DNA of 51,080 nt from an uncultured Parabacteroides sp. GTDB taxonomy: Bacteria > Bacteroidota > Bacteroidia > Bacteroidales > Tannerellaceae. The stretch is from the NCBI GenBank assembly GCA_949295065.1, contig CASFJQ010000017.1:1-51080 (forward strand), read 5' to 3'. This document shows positions 23,050 through 31,082 of the stretch, piece after piece; position 1 is the first letter of the stretch, and every line of letters begins with the position of its first letter. The notes under the pieces are model-generated. The model was not told the origin of the DNA, did not search any database, and saw only the letters and a list, made by a program, of their open reading frames with translations. The translations under genes and the position numbers were made by a program.

Positions 23050-24753
23050 ATGAAAACTGATAGAAAACAAACAGAGAAAATGGTTATTTACCAAGTGTTC
23101 CCACGCTGGTTTGGAAACATGACCACATCGCCAGTGAAAAACGGAAGTATATTTGAAAACGGTGTGGGAAAATTTTCGGATTTTACTCCTGATGCTTTAG
23201 CTAAGATAAAAGAGTTAGGTGTAAATCATATATGGTACACTGGTGTAATCGAACATGCCACAAAAACAGATTATACATTATATAATATAGCAAAAGACCA
23301 TGATGCGGTTGTAAAAGGTAACGCCGGTTCTCCATATGCTATCAAGGATTACTTTGATATTGATCCGGATTTGGCAGACAATGTTGCCAATAGAATGGAA
23401 GAATTTGAGGCTCTGGTTGAGAGGACTCATGATGCCGGGATGAAAGTAATAATCGACTTTGTGCCTAATCATGTTGCTCGTCAGTACAAGTCAGATGTCC
23501 GTCATTCATATATTGAAGGTTTGGGAGAAAAAGATGATTGTACGAAAGCTTTTGATCCAAACAATAATTTCTATTATATACCGGACCAGCCTTTGGTGCT
23601 TCATTTTGGAGCTCAGTGTGAGGATTATGAATACAGCGAGTTCCCGGCAAAGGTGACAGGAAACGATTGTTTTTCTGCTTTCCCGTCTCAGAATGACTGG
23701 TATGAAACGGTAAAGTTGAATTATGGAGTTGATTATATGAACGGAAGGACAAAGCATTTCAATCCTATACCAAGTACATGGAAGAAAATGCTTAACATTC
23801 TTTTGTTCTGGGCTGCTAAAGGTATTGATGGTTTCCGTTGTGACATGGCAGAAATGGTGCCCGTTGAGTTTTGGAACTGGGCAATACCGGCAGTAAAAGA
23901 GAAATATCCTGTATGTTTCATAGCTGAAGTTTATAATCCTTCTGAATACAGGAACTATATCTTCAATGGCCATTTTGATTATTTGTATGATAAAGTTGGT
24001 TTGTATGATACTCTGCGTAATGTGATGTGCGGTAATCAGTTCGCTTCGGATATTTCATATTGCTGGCAATCTCTTAACGGAATACAAGGCAATATGTTGA
24101 ATTTCCTTGAAAATCATGATGAACAGAGAATCGCTTCCGCCTTTTTTGCAGGAAATGCACTTGCCGGAATACCAGCTATGGCTGTTTCAGCACTTATGAA
24201 TACAAATCCCGTTATGATTTATTGCGGTCAGGAACTAGGTGAACCTGGAATGGATGAGGAAGGCTTTAGCGGTCGTGACGGACGAACAACCATATTTGAT
24301 TATTGGAGTTTGAAATCGTTGCGTGACTGGAATAACAATGGCAAATTTGACGGGGCCAATCTTAGTGAAGAACAGAAATATTTGCGTCAAACATATTCTA
24401 AAATACTTCATTTGGCAAAAGAAGAACAGGCTATTGTCAAAGGGGAATTTTATGATTTGATGTATGCAAATTCATCAAATCCATATTTTAATACTCATCG
24501 TCAGTATGCATTTTTAAGAAAATATAATAATGAAGTGATATTAGTGGTAGCTAATTTCGACAAGAGCGAGCAAAAAGTGCGTGTTGAAATTCCTTCAGAT
24601 GCCTTTACTGTATTGGGATTTGAGGACAATAAGGCTGCTAGACAGATAGATTTGTTCAGTGGGTTTGAAACTGTAAGTACATTGACAGAATCATGGCCGT
24701 ATCAATTGGTAATTCCTGGATATTCGGTAAGAATAATCAAGTTTGTGTATTGA
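23050..24753 (+). CDS. Alpha-amylase family glycoside hydrolase (GH13)
   Basis: 567 residues, no signal peptide, so probably cytoplasmic. The GH13 catalytic set is complete: nucleophile Asp265 in GFRCDMAEM, acid/base Glu293 in FIAEVYNP, and Asp357 in LENHDEQR. Conserved region I reads VIIDFVPNHVAR (about 133-144). A C-terminal beta-sandwich follows from about 480. It acts on alpha-glucans or maltodextrins; exact specificity (hydrolase or transferase) cannot be read from the sequence. No sus genes are next to it, so it may serve intracellular glycogen or imported dextrin turnover. Confidence 0.92.
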   Translation: MKTDRKQTEKMVIYQVFPRWFGNMTTSPVKNGSIFENGVGKFSDFTPDALAKIKELGVNHIWYTGVIEHATKTDYTLYNIAKDHDAVVKGNAGSPYAIKDYFDIDPDLADNVANRMEEFEALVERTHDAGMKVIIDFVPNHVARQYKSDVRHSYIEGLGEKDDCTKAFDPNNNFYYIPDQPLVLHFGAQCEDYEYSEFPAKVTGNDCFSAFPSQNDWYETVKLNYGVDYMNGRTKHFNPIPSTWKKMLNILLFWAAKGIDGFRCDMAEMVPVEFWNWAIPAVKEKYPVCFIAEVYNPSEYRNYIFNGHFDYLYDKVGLYDTLRNVMCGNQFASDISYCWQSLNGIQGNMLNFLENHDEQRIASAFFAGNALAGIPAMAVSALMNTNPVMIYCGQELGEPGMDEEGFSGRDGRTTIFDYWSLKSLRDWNNNGKFDGANLSEEQKYLRQTYSKILHLAKEEQAIVKGEFYDLMYANSSNPYFNTHRQYAFLRKYNNEVILVVANFDKSEQKVRVEIPSDAFTVLGFEDNKAARQIDLFSGFETVSTLTESWPYQLVIPGYSVRIIKFVY

Positions 24754-24767
24754 AAATGTGCTTAAAC

Positions 24768-24798
24768 TTGAGTAATTAATAATCTTTTCATACCTTTG
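24768..24798 (+). promoter_or_regulatory. Promoter for prs
   Basis: TTG at 24768-24770, 20 bp, TACCTTTG at 24791-24798. It gives a leader of about 35-40 nt before the ATG at 24841. Confidence 0.75.
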
Positions 24799-24840
24799 CA
24801 ACAAATTTATTATATTCACTTAAGATAAAAAATCGGAATA

Positions 24841-25782
24841 ATGAGTGCACAAACTCCTTTCTTGGTGTTTTCAGGTACAAACACCCGTTATCTTGCAGAG
24901 AAAATTTGTAAAAGCTTAGGTTGTCCTCTTGGACAGATGAACATTCAGCATTTTGCTGACGGAGAGTTCTCTGTTTCTTATGAAGAATCAATCCGTGGCC
25001 GTGATGTTTTCTTGGTTCAGTCAACATTCCCGAATGCTGACAATTTGATGGAATTGTTGCTTATGATTGATGCTGCAAAGCGTGCTTCTGCTCACTCTAT
25101 CATAGCTGTTATTCCTTACTTTGGTTGGGCTCGTCAGGACAGAAAAGACAAACCACGTGTTGCTATCGGTGCAAAACTCATTGCAGATATGTTGAGTGCA
25201 GCTGGTATCGACCGTCTGATTACAATGGACTTCCATGCTGATCAGATTCAGGGATTCTTCAATGTTCCTGTTGACCACTTGTATGCTTCTTCTATTTTCT
25301 TGGATTACATCAAGAATAATCTTTCTCTGGATAACTTGTGTATTGCAACTCCGGATGTTGGTGGAACTAAGCGTGCAAGTAGCTATGCTAAGTATCTTGG
25401 CGTTCCTATGGTTATTTGCCATAAGTCACGTTTGCGTGCAAATGAAGTTGCTGAAATGAGAATTATCGGTGACGTTGAAGGTTTGGACGTATTGTTGGTT
25501 GATGATATGGTTGATACAGCGGGTACAATTACAAAAGCTGCAAACTTGATGTTGGAAAATGGTGCAAAATCTGTACGTGCTATTGCCAGCCATGCAGTAA
25601 TGTCAGATCCTGCTTCAACACGTGTTGACCAGTCTGCTCTTTCTGAAATGATTTTCACAGATTCTATTCCTTATTCTAAGAAATGTGATAAGGTTAAGAT
25701 TCTTTCTGTAGCAGATATGTTTGCTGAAGCTATCCGTCGTGTATGTAGCGGTGAATCTATCAGCTCTTTGTATGTTATCTAA
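24841..25782 (+). CDS. prs: Ribose-phosphate pyrophosphokinase (PRPP synthetase)
   Basis: 313 residues. Makes PRPP from ribose-5-phosphate and ATP for purine, pyrimidine, His, Trp and NAD synthesis. Motifs: FSGTNTRYLAEKI at the N-terminus, FADGEFSV, PYFGWARQDRKDKPR (about 99-113), the MDFHADQIQGFF flexible loop, and the PRPP-binding VLLVDDMVDTAGT (about 219-231). Normal length. Single gene with its own promoter and a terminator after it. Confidence 0.97.
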   Translation: MSAQTPFLVFSGTNTRYLAEKICKSLGCPLGQMNIQHFADGEFSVSYEESIRGRDVFLVQSTFPNADNLMELLLMIDAAKRASAHSIIAVIPYFGWARQDRKDKPRVAIGAKLIADMLSAAGIDRLITMDFHADQIQGFFNVPVDHLYASSIFLDYIKNNLSLDNLCIATPDVGGTKRASSYAKYLGVPMVICHKSRLRANEVAEMRIIGDVEGLDVLLVDDMVDTAGTITKAANLMLENGAKSVRAIASHAVMSDPASTRVDQSALSEMIFTDSIPYSKKCDKVKILSVADMFAEAIRRVCSGESISSLYVI

Positions 25783-25810
25783 GCCTATTCTTTTCAAAGG
25801 CAATATATTG

Positions 25811-25843
25811 GGCATGGACACAATTTGTGTTCATGCCTTTTTT
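25811..25843 (+). terminator. Terminator of prs
   Basis: GGCATGGACAC and GTGTTCATGCC pair around AATTT, followed by TTTTTT. It lies 28 bp past the prs stop. Confidence 0.9.
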
Positions 25844-25905
25844 AATGAAACAATTGACTTTAGCTAAAAAAAATAAATAGCGTAGAAATAACGCGTAAAA
25901 TCCAG

Positions 25906-25913
25906 TATCTTTG
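25906..25913 (+). promoter_or_regulatory. -7 box for glnN
   Basis: TATCTTTG at 25906-25913, about 34 bp before the ATG. No good TTTG or TTG lies at the expected upstream distance, so activator dependence is possible. Confidence 0.5.
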
Positions 25914-25946
25914 CAATTAATTATACAATAATATAAACAGAAGATT

Positions 25947-28136
25947 ATGTCAATCTCACGCTTTAATGCAGTGGAGAAAGCTTCTAATCGTAAGGCGGTT
26001 GAAGCTGTGGCTCCAGAACAGAAAGTATCGGAATTCTTTGGCGAGAATGTGTTTAATCGCAAAGCGATGCAAAAGTATCTCTCAAAAGAAACCTACAAAG
26101 CCTTGACTCAGGCAATTGACAGTGGTACACCGATTGACCGTGAAATAGCAAATCTGGTTGCAGCCGGCATGCGTATGTGGGCTTTGGAAAAAGGTGTTAC
26201 ACACTACACTCACTGGTTCCAGCCTTTGACTGACGGAACAGCAGAAAAACATGATGCTTTTGTGGAACATGACGGAAATGGTGGTATGATTGAAGAGTTC
26301 AGCGGCAAGTTGCTAGTCCAGCAGGAACCTGATGCATCCAGTTTCCCTAACGGTGGGTTGAGAAACACTTTCGAGGCGCGTGGATATTCTGCGTGGGATC
26401 CTTCATCTCCGGCATTCATTATTGATGATACATTGTGTATCCCAACTATCTTTATAGCATATACTGGTGAGGCTTTGGACTATAAAACTCCTCTTATCCG
26501 TTCAATTGAAGCTCTGACTAGTGCCGCTAAAGATGTTTGCCGTTATTTCAATGAAGATGTAAATAAGATTATTTCATATTTGGGATGGGAACAGGAGTAT
26601 TTCCTTGTAGATGAGGATTTGTATTCTGCTCGTCCGGACTTGTCGTTGACTGAACGTACATTGTTAGGTCATGAAAGTGCTAAAAACCAGCAGTTGGACG
26701 ACCATTATTTCGGTGCTATTCCTTCACGTGTGCAGGAATTCATGAAAGATTTGGAAGTAGAATGCTACAAACTTGGTATTCCTGTTAAGACTCGTCATAA
26801 TGAGGTTGCACCTAACCAGTTTGAGCTGGCTCCTATTTATGAGGAATGTAATTTGGCAAACGACCATAACCAGCTGTTGATGTCTGTTATGAAGCGTGTA
26901 GCGCGCCAGCATAATTTCCGTGTTCTGCTTCATGAAAAGCCGTTTAAAGGAGTGAATGGTTCAGGTAAACATTGTAACTGGTCAATGGGAACAGATACAG
27001 GAATCAACCTGTTCTCTCCGGGTAAGAACCGTGAGGATAACCTTCGCTTTATAACATTCGTAGTGAATGCTATCATGGCGGTTTATAAATATAATTCATT
27101 GTTGAAAGCAAGTATTGCTTCAGCTACAAATGCTCACCGTTTGGGTGCAAACGAAGCTCCTCCAGCAATTATTTCTTCTTTCTTAGGCTCTCAGATTTCA
27201 GAAGTATTGGATAAGTTTGAGAATTGCTCAATTGAAGATGCCATTGAAATTGACGATAAGAATCGTTTGCATTTAGGATTCGGACAGATTCCAGAATTGT
27301 TGCTGGATAATACTGACCGCAACCGTACTTCTCCTTTTGCATTCACAGGAAACCGATTTGAGTTCCGTGCATTGGGTTCATCAGCAAACTGTGGTGCAGC
27401 AATGTTGGCTTTGAACTCTGCTGTGGCATATCAGCTTCGTCAGTTCAAGGCAGATGTTGAGTCTTTGCGTGCAGCTGGAAAGAGCAAGGAGCAGGCAATC
27501 TTTGAAGTTCTTAAGGCTTATATCAAGGAATCAAAGCCAATTCGTTTTGATGGAAACGGATATAGTGATGAGTGGAAAGAAGAAGCATTGCGCCGTGGTT
27601 TGGATTGCGAAAACAGTGTTCCATTGCAGTATGATGCTTATCTGAAACCTGAAGTAATCAAGATGTTTGAAGAGACAGGAGTTCTTACTAAGAAGGAACT
27701 TGAAGCCCGCAACGAAGTTAAATGGGAAGTATATATCAAGAAAGTACAGATTGAAGCCAGAGTCCTTGGCGATTTGTCATTGAATCATATCATTCCGGTT
27801 GTTATCCGTTATCAGTCTGTTCTTTTGGATAATATTGCTAAATTGAAGGAAAGCTTCGGTGATGCTGAATATGCAGAACTTTCAGAAGAACCACGTCGTC
27901 TTGTAAGAAAGATTGCCGGACATATCAATGCCGTAACAAAGAAAGTTGACGAAATGGTTGAAGCAAGAAAGAAAGCAAACCGAATTTCTGACTGGAGAAC
28001 AAAAGCTATCGCTTATCATGACACTGTTGCTCCATATTTGGATGAAATCCGTAATCATATTGATGAATTGGAGTTGATGGTGGATAATCAGATGTGGCCA
28101 TTGCCAAAGTATCGTGAACTTTTGTTTATTCGATAA
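25947..28136 (+). CDS. glnN: Glutamine synthetase type III
   Basis: 729 residues, the size of GS III (GS I is about 470). Makes glutamine from glutamate, ammonia and ATP; dodecameric, cytoplasmic. Recognised blocks include VTHYTHWFQPLTDGTAEKHD near residues 79-98, YLGWEQEYFLVD (Glu ligands), TRHNEVAPNQFE (about 280-291), LLHEKPFKGVNGSGKHCNWS (about 329-348) and NRTSPFAFTGNRFEFRALGS. These are the GS III versions of the active-site loops. It is flanked by its own terminators, so it is monocistronic. Confidence 0.97.
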   Translation: MSISRFNAVEKASNRKAVEAVAPEQKVSEFFGENVFNRKAMQKYLSKETYKALTQAIDSGTPIDREIANLVAAGMRMWALEKGVTHYTHWFQPLTDGTAEKHDAFVEHDGNGGMIEEFSGKLLVQQEPDASSFPNGGLRNTFEARGYSAWDPSSPAFIIDDTLCIPTIFIAYTGEALDYKTPLIRSIEALTSAAKDVCRYFNEDVNKIISYLGWEQEYFLVDEDLYSARPDLSLTERTLLGHESAKNQQLDDHYFGAIPSRVQEFMKDLEVECYKLGIPVKTRHNEVAPNQFELAPIYEECNLANDHNQLLMSVMKRVARQHNFRVLLHEKPFKGVNGSGKHCNWSMGTDTGINLFSPGKNREDNLRFITFVVNAIMAVYKYNSLLKASIASATNAHRLGANEAPPAIISSFLGSQISEVLDKFENCSIEDAIEIDDKNRLHLGFGQIPELLLDNTDRNRTSPFAFTGNRFEFRALGSSANCGAAMLALNSAVAYQLRQFKADVESLRAAGKSKEQAIFEVLKAYIKESKPIRFDGNGYSDEWKEEALRRGLDCENSVPLQYDAYLKPEVIKMFEETGVLTKKELEARNEVKWEVYIKKVQIEARVLGDLSLNHIIPVVIRYQSVLLDNIAKLKESFGDAEYAELSEEPRRLVRKIAGHINAVTKKVDEMVEARKKANRISDWRTKAIAYHDTVAPYLDEIRNHIDELELMVDNQMWPLPKYRELLFIR

Positions 28137-28159
28137 TATTTTGCGAATAATATAATTCG

Positions 28160-28215
28160 GGAATGAAGAAATTGTATTCATTTGTAATATGATACTTTTT
28201 CTTCATTCCTTTTTT
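28160..28215 (+). terminator. Terminator of glnN
   Basis: GGAATGAAGAAA (28160-28171) pairs perfectly with TTTCTTCATTCC (28198-28209), followed by a T-run. Confidence 0.85.
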
Positions 28216-28247
28216 ATTGTTTTATAATTGTCATTCATTATTTGATA

Positions 28248-29573
28248 ATGGGAACTAAAAATTTAACAGAAGGACCGATTAAGAAACAGTTGTTCAATCT
28301 TGCCTTGCCAATAATGGGAACGTCTTTCATACAGATGGCTTATAGCTTGACTGATATGGCTTGGGTTGGACGTTTGGGAAGTGAGGCTGTAGCTGCAATC
28401 GGTGCAGTTGGTATTCTGACCTGGATGACTCAGTCTCTTTCTTACCTTAACAAGGTTGGTTCTGAGGTTTCAGTCGGACAAAGCATTGGTGCCAGAAATA
28501 CAGATGAGGCAAAGGCCTATGCTTCGCATAATCTTACAATGGCGCTGATTATTTCAATAGTGTGGGGAACTTTGTTGTTTACCTTTGCTTTTCCCATTAT
28601 TTCTTTATATAAACTGGAAGACAGTATTACGGAAAAGGCTGTAGAATATTTGCGCATTGTTGCTTCCGGCTTCCCGTTTATATTTCTGACTTCAGCCTTC
28701 ACTGGAATACACAATGCTGCAGGGCTGAGTAAAGTTCCCTTCTATATTAGCGGAACAGGTCTTCTGTTGAATATGATATTGGACCCTTTGTTCATACTTG
28801 TGTTTGGTTGGGGAACGGCAGGTGCAGCTTACGCTACTTGGTGTTCGCAATTGCTTGTAGTGTTGCTTTTTATCTATCAGCTGAAAAAACGGCATCCGTT
28901 GTGGGAGAATTTCAGCTTCTTTGTGCCTCTCAAATCTTCATATTGCAGTAAAATAATTCACTTGGGACTTCCGGTTGCTATGCTTAACTGTTTCTTTGCT
29001 GTGATAAACCTTTTGATGGGACGAACAGCTTCTACTTATGGAGGACATTATGGATTGATGGCTCTTACTGCCGGTGGACAAATTGAAGCAATTGCATGGA
29101 ATACTTCTCAGGGATTCAGCACTGCTTTGAGTGCTTTTACGGCACAAAATTATGCTGCACGAAAAAGAGAAAGGGTTTACAGTGCATATCGCACTACAAT
29201 GTTGATGACTTCTGTGTTCGGACTGTTCTGCACTTTGTTGTTTGTCTTCTTTGGTGGAGAACTATTTTCTGTGATTGTTCCCGAACAGGCAGCATATGAA
29301 GCCGGCGGTTTATTCTTGAAAATTGACGGATATTCAATGATTTTCATGATGATTGAAATAACTATGCAGGGCTTGTTTTATGGCACAGGACGCACTGTTC
29401 CACCTGCAATAATAAGCATAACATTCAATACTCTTCGTCTTCCGTTGGCAATCTTCCTTGGTTATATAGGATTCGGAATTGCAGGTGTATGGTGGGCTAT
29501 CAGTATTTCCAGCATATTGAAAGGTATAGTTTCTTTCATATGGTTCAGAATCCTTGAAAAGAAAATCTGGTGA
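28248..29573 (+). CDS. MATE family multidrug/Na+ efflux transporter
   Basis: About 441 residues from the ATG at 28248 (the TTG two codons earlier is unlikely). A 12-helix inner-membrane exporter of the MatE family. The N-terminal signature GPIKKQLFNLALPIMGTSFI and LTDMAWVGRLGSEAVAAIG are typical. The two homologous halves repeat the pattern (second half starts near HLGLPVAMLNCFFAVINL). It exports cationic drugs or metabolites against H+ or Na+; the substrate is not predictable. It is preceded by the glnN terminator and followed after 83 bp by metY on the same strand. Confidence 0.93.
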   Translation: MGTKNLTEGPIKKQLFNLALPIMGTSFIQMAYSLTDMAWVGRLGSEAVAAIGAVGILTWMTQSLSYLNKVGSEVSVGQSIGARNTDEAKAYASHNLTMALIISIVWGTLLFTFAFPIISLYKLEDSITEKAVEYLRIVASGFPFIFLTSAFTGIHNAAGLSKVPFYISGTGLLLNMILDPLFILVFGWGTAGAAYATWCSQLLVVLLFIYQLKKRHPLWENFSFFVPLKSSYCSKIIHLGLPVAMLNCFFAVINLLMGRTASTYGGHYGLMALTAGGQIEAIAWNTSQGFSTALSAFTAQNYAARKRERVYSAYRTTMLMTSVFGLFCTLLFVFFGGELFSVIVPEQAAYEAGGLFLKIDGYSMIFMMIEITMQGLFYGTGRTVPPAIISITFNTLRLPLAIFLGYIGFGIAGVWWAISISSILKGIVSFIWFRILEKKIW

Positions 29574-29591
29574 AAATTTGGATAAATTAGG

Positions 29592-29599
29592 TATATTTG
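29592..29599 (+). promoter_or_regulatory. -7 box for metY
   Basis: TATATTTG at 29592-29599, about 58 bp before the ATG. No correctly spaced -33 box was found. Confidence 0.45.
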
Positions 29600-29656
29600 C
29601 GCGTCGATTTGACATTATTGATAGTCTGATTGTAATAATTCAAATAATTAAATTAT

Positions 29657-30937
29657 ATGGAAAAGCAATTTAAGCCTGAAACACTTTGTGTTCAGGCAGG
29701 ATGGAATCCTAAAAATGGAGAGCCTCGTGTGCTTCCTATTTATCAGAGTACAACATTCAAATATGAAACAAGCGAGCAGATGGCACGTCTGTTTGATTTT
29801 GAAGACAGCGGATATTTCTATACTCGTCTTCAGAATCCTACAAATGATGCTGTTGCTTCAAAGATAGCAGCTCTTGAAGGTGGTGTGGCTGCAATGCTTA
29901 CTTCTTCAGGTCAGGCTGCAAATTTCTTTACATTCTTCAATATTTGTGAGGTTGGCGACCATATCGTAAGTGCAACAAGCATCTATGGTGGAACATATAA
30001 TCTTCTTTCTGTTACGCTGAAAAAGATGGGCATCGAATGTACTTTCGTTGACCAGGATGCAAGTGAGGAAGAAATAAGCAAGGCTTTCCGCCCTAATACT
30101 AAAATGATGTTTGGCGAAACTTTGTCTAATCCGGGCGTGATGGTTCTGGATATCGAGAAGTTTGCCCGTATTGCCCATAAACATGGAGTGCCATTGGTTG
30201 TTGACAACACTTTTGCTACACCAATCAACTGCCGTCCGTTCGAATGGGGAGCTGATATTGTTACTCATTCAACTACAAAATATATGGATGGCCATGCTTG
30301 TTGCGTTGGTGGTTGCATTGTTGATAGCGGTAATTTCGACTGGGATGCTCATGCAGATAAATTCCCTGGCTTGTGCACTCCGGATGAATCATATCACGGA
30401 CTGACTTATACAAAGACATTCGGCAAACTGGCATTTATCACAAAGGCAACTTCACAGCTTATGCGCGACCTTGGTTCAATCCAGTCTCCTCAGAATGCAT
30501 TCCTTCTGAACCTTGGTCTTGAGTCTTTACATCTCCGTGTTCCACAGCATTGCAAAAACGCACAGAAAGTTGCTGAATGGCTTGAAAAGTGCGACAAAGT
30601 AGCGTGGGTAAATTATCCTGGATTGAAGAGCAACAAATATTATGACCTTGCTCAGAAATATCTTCCTAACGGTTCTTGTGGTGTTCTTTCATTCGGCTTG
30701 AAAGGTGGTCGTGATGTTGCTATCCGTTTTATGGACAATCTTAAGTTGGCTGCAATCGTTACTCACGTTGCTGATGCTCGTACTTGCGTATTGCATCCGG
30801 CTAGTCACACTCACCGTCAGTTGTCCGACGAACAGTTGCGTGAGGCTGGAATTGCTCCTGACCTTATCCGTTTCTCTGTTGGTATTGAAAATGCAGATGA
30901 TATAATTGCTGATATTGAGCAAGCGTTGAATAGATAA
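29657..30937 (+). CDS. metY: O-acetylhomoserine (thiol)-lyase, PLP-dependent
   Basis: 426 residues, Cys/Met metabolism PLP family. Makes homocysteine from O-acetylhomoserine and sulfide. The N-terminal ETLCVQAGWNPKNGEPRVLPIYQSTTF region (key parts: ETLCVQAGW, PIYQSTTF), YTRLQNPTNDAV and LTSSGQAA are typical. The PLP lysine is Lys208 in HSTTKYMDGH. The length, longer than MetB or MetC (about 380-400), favours MetY. A terminator shared with the convergent EF-G-like gene follows. Confidence 0.95.
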   Translation: MEKQFKPETLCVQAGWNPKNGEPRVLPIYQSTTFKYETSEQMARLFDFEDSGYFYTRLQNPTNDAVASKIAALEGGVAAMLTSSGQAANFFTFFNICEVGDHIVSATSIYGGTYNLLSVTLKKMGIECTFVDQDASEEEISKAFRPNTKMMFGETLSNPGVMVLDIEKFARIAHKHGVPLVVDNTFATPINCRPFEWGADIVTHSTTKYMDGHACCVGGCIVDSGNFDWDAHADKFPGLCTPDESYHGLTYTKTFGKLAFITKATSQLMRDLGSIQSPQNAFLLNLGLESLHLRVPQHCKNAQKVAEWLEKCDKVAWVNYPGLKSNKYYDLAQKYLPNGSCGVLSFGLKGGRDVAIRFMDNLKLAAIVTHVADARTCVLHPASHTHRQLSDEQLREAGIAPDLIRFSVGIENADDIIADIEQALNR

Positions 30938-30940
30938 TTA

Positions 30941-30990
30941 TAGTTGACAAGTTGACAAGTTAACGAGTTGACAAGTTGACGAGATAATAA
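30941..30990. repeat. Family 1 repeat, left arm only (copy e)
   Basis: Tandem GTTGACAAG/GTTAACGAG units just after the metY stop. A matching right arm is not evident, so this is a half element. Confidence 0.65.
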
Positions 30991-31019
30991 GTTATAAGGA
31001 GTTTTATCTCTGACAAAAA

Positions 31020-31062
31020 GCAAGGCGGCCTGTTTCTCACGAAACTAGCCGCCCTTATTATT
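31020..31062. terminator. Bidirectional terminator between metY and the EF-G-like gene
   Basis: GGCGGCCTGTTTC and GAAACTAGCCGCC form a GC-rich stem around TCAC, with A- and T-rich flanks on both sides. It serves convergent transcription. Confidence 0.85.
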
Positions 31063-31082
31063 TAACCTAAAACAAAAAAATA